The notes under the pieces: model-generated | Seen by the model: only the letters and a program-made list of their open reading frames with translations | Databases searched by the model: none | Told to the model about the DNA's origin: nothing | Translations under genes and position numbers: made by a program | Shown here: piece by piece, positions 62,650-64,000 of the stretch | How the letters are laid out: each line of letters begins with the position of its first letter | Numbering within the stretch: position 1 is the first letter of the stretch | NCBI RefSeq assembly: GCF_002869965.1 | Contig: NZ_PEBS01000014.1 | Location: 1 to 64,000 of the forward strand | Reading direction: 5' to 3' | Length of the DNA: 64,000 nt | Source of the DNA: Janthinobacterium sp. ROICE36 | GTDB lineage: Bacteria; Pseudomonadota; Gammaproteobacteria; Burkholderiales; Burkholderiaceae_D

Positions 62650-63027
62650 TGTAGCTCAGCAAAACCCCATCAGTGTGCGCTAGCGAACGGTGCTGTATGG
62701 CGATCGGGAGTATGATGGCTCTGCTTGGTTGAGACGCACTGCCGTGAAGTTGGCGGCATGTTCGATCTTCCAGCAGGTCAGCCGGTCGCCTCAAGGATCG
62801 GCACCAGATTTCCGCTGCCCGCGCGTTGGCGCCATGCGGCTGAGCACTGCAACTCCAGCGCGGTGCGTATTGCGAACCCCTTCAAGGCCGGCCTAGCCGG
62901 TCTTTTTTTGCCTGTTGTTGCCGCCGCCGCGCCATTCACCGCCGCCTGTCCGCCATTCGCCGAAACGGTGTTTTCGCGCGCCCGAAATCCGCGTATCTTG
63001 ACGATCAACCAACTTCAAGGGGTGATC
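62650..63027 (+). other. Intergenic region with possible small RNA
   Basis: No frame has good coding support: the long frame opening at 62725 lacks a plausible start and shows no family signature before the LiaI-like part. TATGAT at 62711 could be a -10, and a strong terminator stands at 62886-62909. A transcript of about 190 nt between them is possible but unproven. Confidence 0.35.
62886..62909 (+). terminator. Terminator before the LiaI-like gene
   Basis: GGCCGGC and GCCGGTC pair (with one G-T) around CTA and are followed by seven T. Confidence 0.75.
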
Positions 63028-63411
63028 GTGAAACCTGAACCTGCCTATTGCCGCCGTACCCAGCTGCTGTGGGGCGTGCTGCTGATCGCTATCGGCGCCG
63101 TCATCCTGCTGGACCGGCTCGATGTGATCTATCTCCACGATTACTATGCACTATGGCATTATTGGCCGCTGATACTGCTCGTCTTTGGCCTCAACAAGCT
63201 GCTCACGCCCGTGTCCGCCAAGCAGGTGCTGAGTGGCCTGTGGCTGATCTTTTTCGCTGCATGGTGGTATGTGTCGTACGAAGAACTGTGGAACTTGACC
63301 TTCTACAATAGCTGGCCGGCCTTGCTGATCGCCTGGGGCGTGGGCCTGGTGCTGGAACCGCTGCTGAACAAACATTTTATTGCCTATCGGGAGTCCGAGC
63401 ATGACAAATAA
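63028..63411 (+). CDS. LiaI/LiaF-TM-like membrane protein, 127 aa
   Basis: The GTG at 63028 has AAGGGG six bases upstream. The product has three or four membrane helices (LLWGVLLIAIGAVILLDRLD, HYWPLILLVFGLNKLLTPVS, GLWLIFFAAWWYVSYEELWN, WPALLIAWGVGLVLEPLLNK). Paired short hydrophobic hairpins of this type occur in the LiaF transmembrane domain. The next gene overlaps its end by 11 bases and is a longer relative. Confidence 0.75.
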   Translation: MKPEPAYCRRTQLLWGVLLIAIGAVILLDRLDVIYLHDYYALWHYWPLILLVFGLNKLLTPVSAKQVLSGLWLIFFAAWWYVSYEELWNLTFYNSWPALLIAWGVGLVLEPLLNKHFIAYRESEHDK

Positions 63412-64000
63412 ACCGCCGCTGCACTCGCCATCGCAGATTGTGCTGGGCCTCATCGTCATCGGCCTGGGGCTGTTGTTCCTGCTCGATAACCTGGGTTTCA
63501 TCAATGTGCGCTACACCTTCCGCTTCTGGCCCACGGCGCTGATCGTGTTTGGCTTGCTGAAACTGTCGCAAAGCCGCAGCGCGAACGGTTATTTGCTGGG
63601 CGGCATGCTGGTGCTGCTGGGCGTGGTCTGGACCCTCAAGCACATGGGTATCTTCTACCTGAACTGGGACTTGCTGTGGCCCTTGCTGATCATCGGCCTG
63701 GGCGTGGCCGTGGTGTCGAAGTCCTTGCCCGGCGCGCAGCAACGCCAGCGGCGCCGGCGCTTTGCTGCGCCGCAAGACGGCACGCCAGCGCCTGACTCTT
63801 TCGGTCAGGCCGGGAATGGCGCCGTGTCGCTCGACAAGGATGCCGCCGATGCCACTGCAGCGCCCGGCGCCGACGGGCAGGCGGACGATGACAGCATCAT
63901 CGAAGTGACGGCCATCCTGGGCGGCTATGTGCGGCGCGTGTCGTCGCAGCGCTTCAGGGGTGGCGATATCAATGTCATCATGGCCGGCTGCGAAATCGAC
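63401..64000 (+). CDS. LiaF-like membrane protein (partial, runs off the window)
   Basis: The frame opens at ATG 63401, overlapping the stop of the preceding gene, and has no stop by 64000, so 200 residues are visible. The N-terminus has four short membrane helices (VLGLIVIGLGLLFLLDNLGF, FWPTALIVFGLLKLSQSRSA, GGMLVLLGVVWTLKHMGIFY, LLWPLLIIGLGVAVVSKSLP). After a charged linker, EVTAILGGYVRRVSSQRFRG begins the C-terminal beta domain of LiaF/DUF2154 proteins, which in Firmicutes modulate cell-envelope stress signalling. The role in this organism is unknown. Confidence 0.75.
   Translation, partial: MTNKPPLHSPSQIVLGLIVIGLGLLFLLDNLGFINVRYTFRFWPTALIVFGLLKLSQSRSANGYLLGGMLVLLGVVWTLKHMGIFYLNWDLLWPLLIIGLGVAVVSKSLPGAQQRQRRRRFAAPQDGTPAPDSFGQAGNGAVSLDKDAADATAAPGADGQADDDSIIEVTAILGGYVRRVSSQRFRGGDINVIMAGCEID

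Noticed and set aside
62725..63027. N-terminal extension of the LiaI-like frame
   Set aside because: It spans the terminator at 62886-62909 and has no membrane-protein character; the GTG at 63028 has its own ribosome site.

Overview
The window is a chromosomal segment of a GC-rich Gram-negative bacterium, most likely a betaproteobacterium of the Oxalobacteraceae (Janthinobacterium/Massilia/Duganella type). The pointers are EarP next to an Arg32-type EF-P, the gene content, and the pst-phoU-phoB-phoR order with ppk divergent from pstS. The genus is inferred from protein style; no database search was made.

Layout. 1-945: the 3' end of an IS256-family transposase cuts a minus-strand gene, followed by an AT-richer gene-poor stretch. 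946-1401: three identical tRNA-Glu genes. 1450-3433: earP and efp. 3534-11564: a degenerate amidase, exported proteins including an Ivy-type lysozyme inhibitor, a GNAT enzyme, aqpZ, an AraC regulator divergent from a fosmidomycin-resistance-type exporter, a divergent cysteinyl-tRNA synthetase and small hypothetical genes. 11551-19479: dbpA, an AcpA-like phosphatase, and a FecI-FecR-TonB receptor signalling set behind a clear Fur box. 19654-23427: a membrane-anchored protein, two initiator tRNAs on a duplicated unit, a methyltransferase and small genes. 23424-31513: sbcC-sbcD and a large PAS/GGDEF diguanylate cyclase. 31795-44434: an HNH protein, an orphan response regulator, a second TonB receptor, a frameshifted YcaQ-type gene, DUF2804, a PatZ-type acetyltransferase, a DUF349 protein and moaE. 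44496-48387: clpB with a sigma-32-type promoter, and a PotF-type binding protein. 48479-58404: a tiny membrane protein, sixA and ppk, then the Pho regulon pstSCAB-phoU-phoB-phoR. 58456-64000: an EgtB/SenA-like enzyme, a UvrD-like protein with an altered Walker A, an NAD-dependent epimerase, and two LiaI/LiaF-like membrane proteins, the last running off the end.

How genes work together. EarP modifies EF-P at Arg32 so that polyproline stretches are translated. FecI, FecR and the STN-bearing receptor form an iron-repressed cell-surface signalling loop. Pst, PhoU and PhoBR import and sense phosphate, and matched divergent Pho boxes suggest ppk and pstS are induced together, tying uptake to polyphosphate storage. 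SbcCD processes DNA hairpins and ends.

The most unusual points are a probable pseudo-amidase (catalytic Lys replaced by Arg, cis-Ser loop missing), an EgtB/SenA-like protein with Cys in place of an iron-ligand His, a UvrD-like protein with GAAKT instead of GSGKT, a one-base frameshift in the YcaQ homologue, three 11-bp iterons between the AraC and exporter genes, and a terminator inside the tRNA-Glu cluster. I found no CRISPR array, rRNA or prophage, and no convincing multi-gene system unlike known ones.
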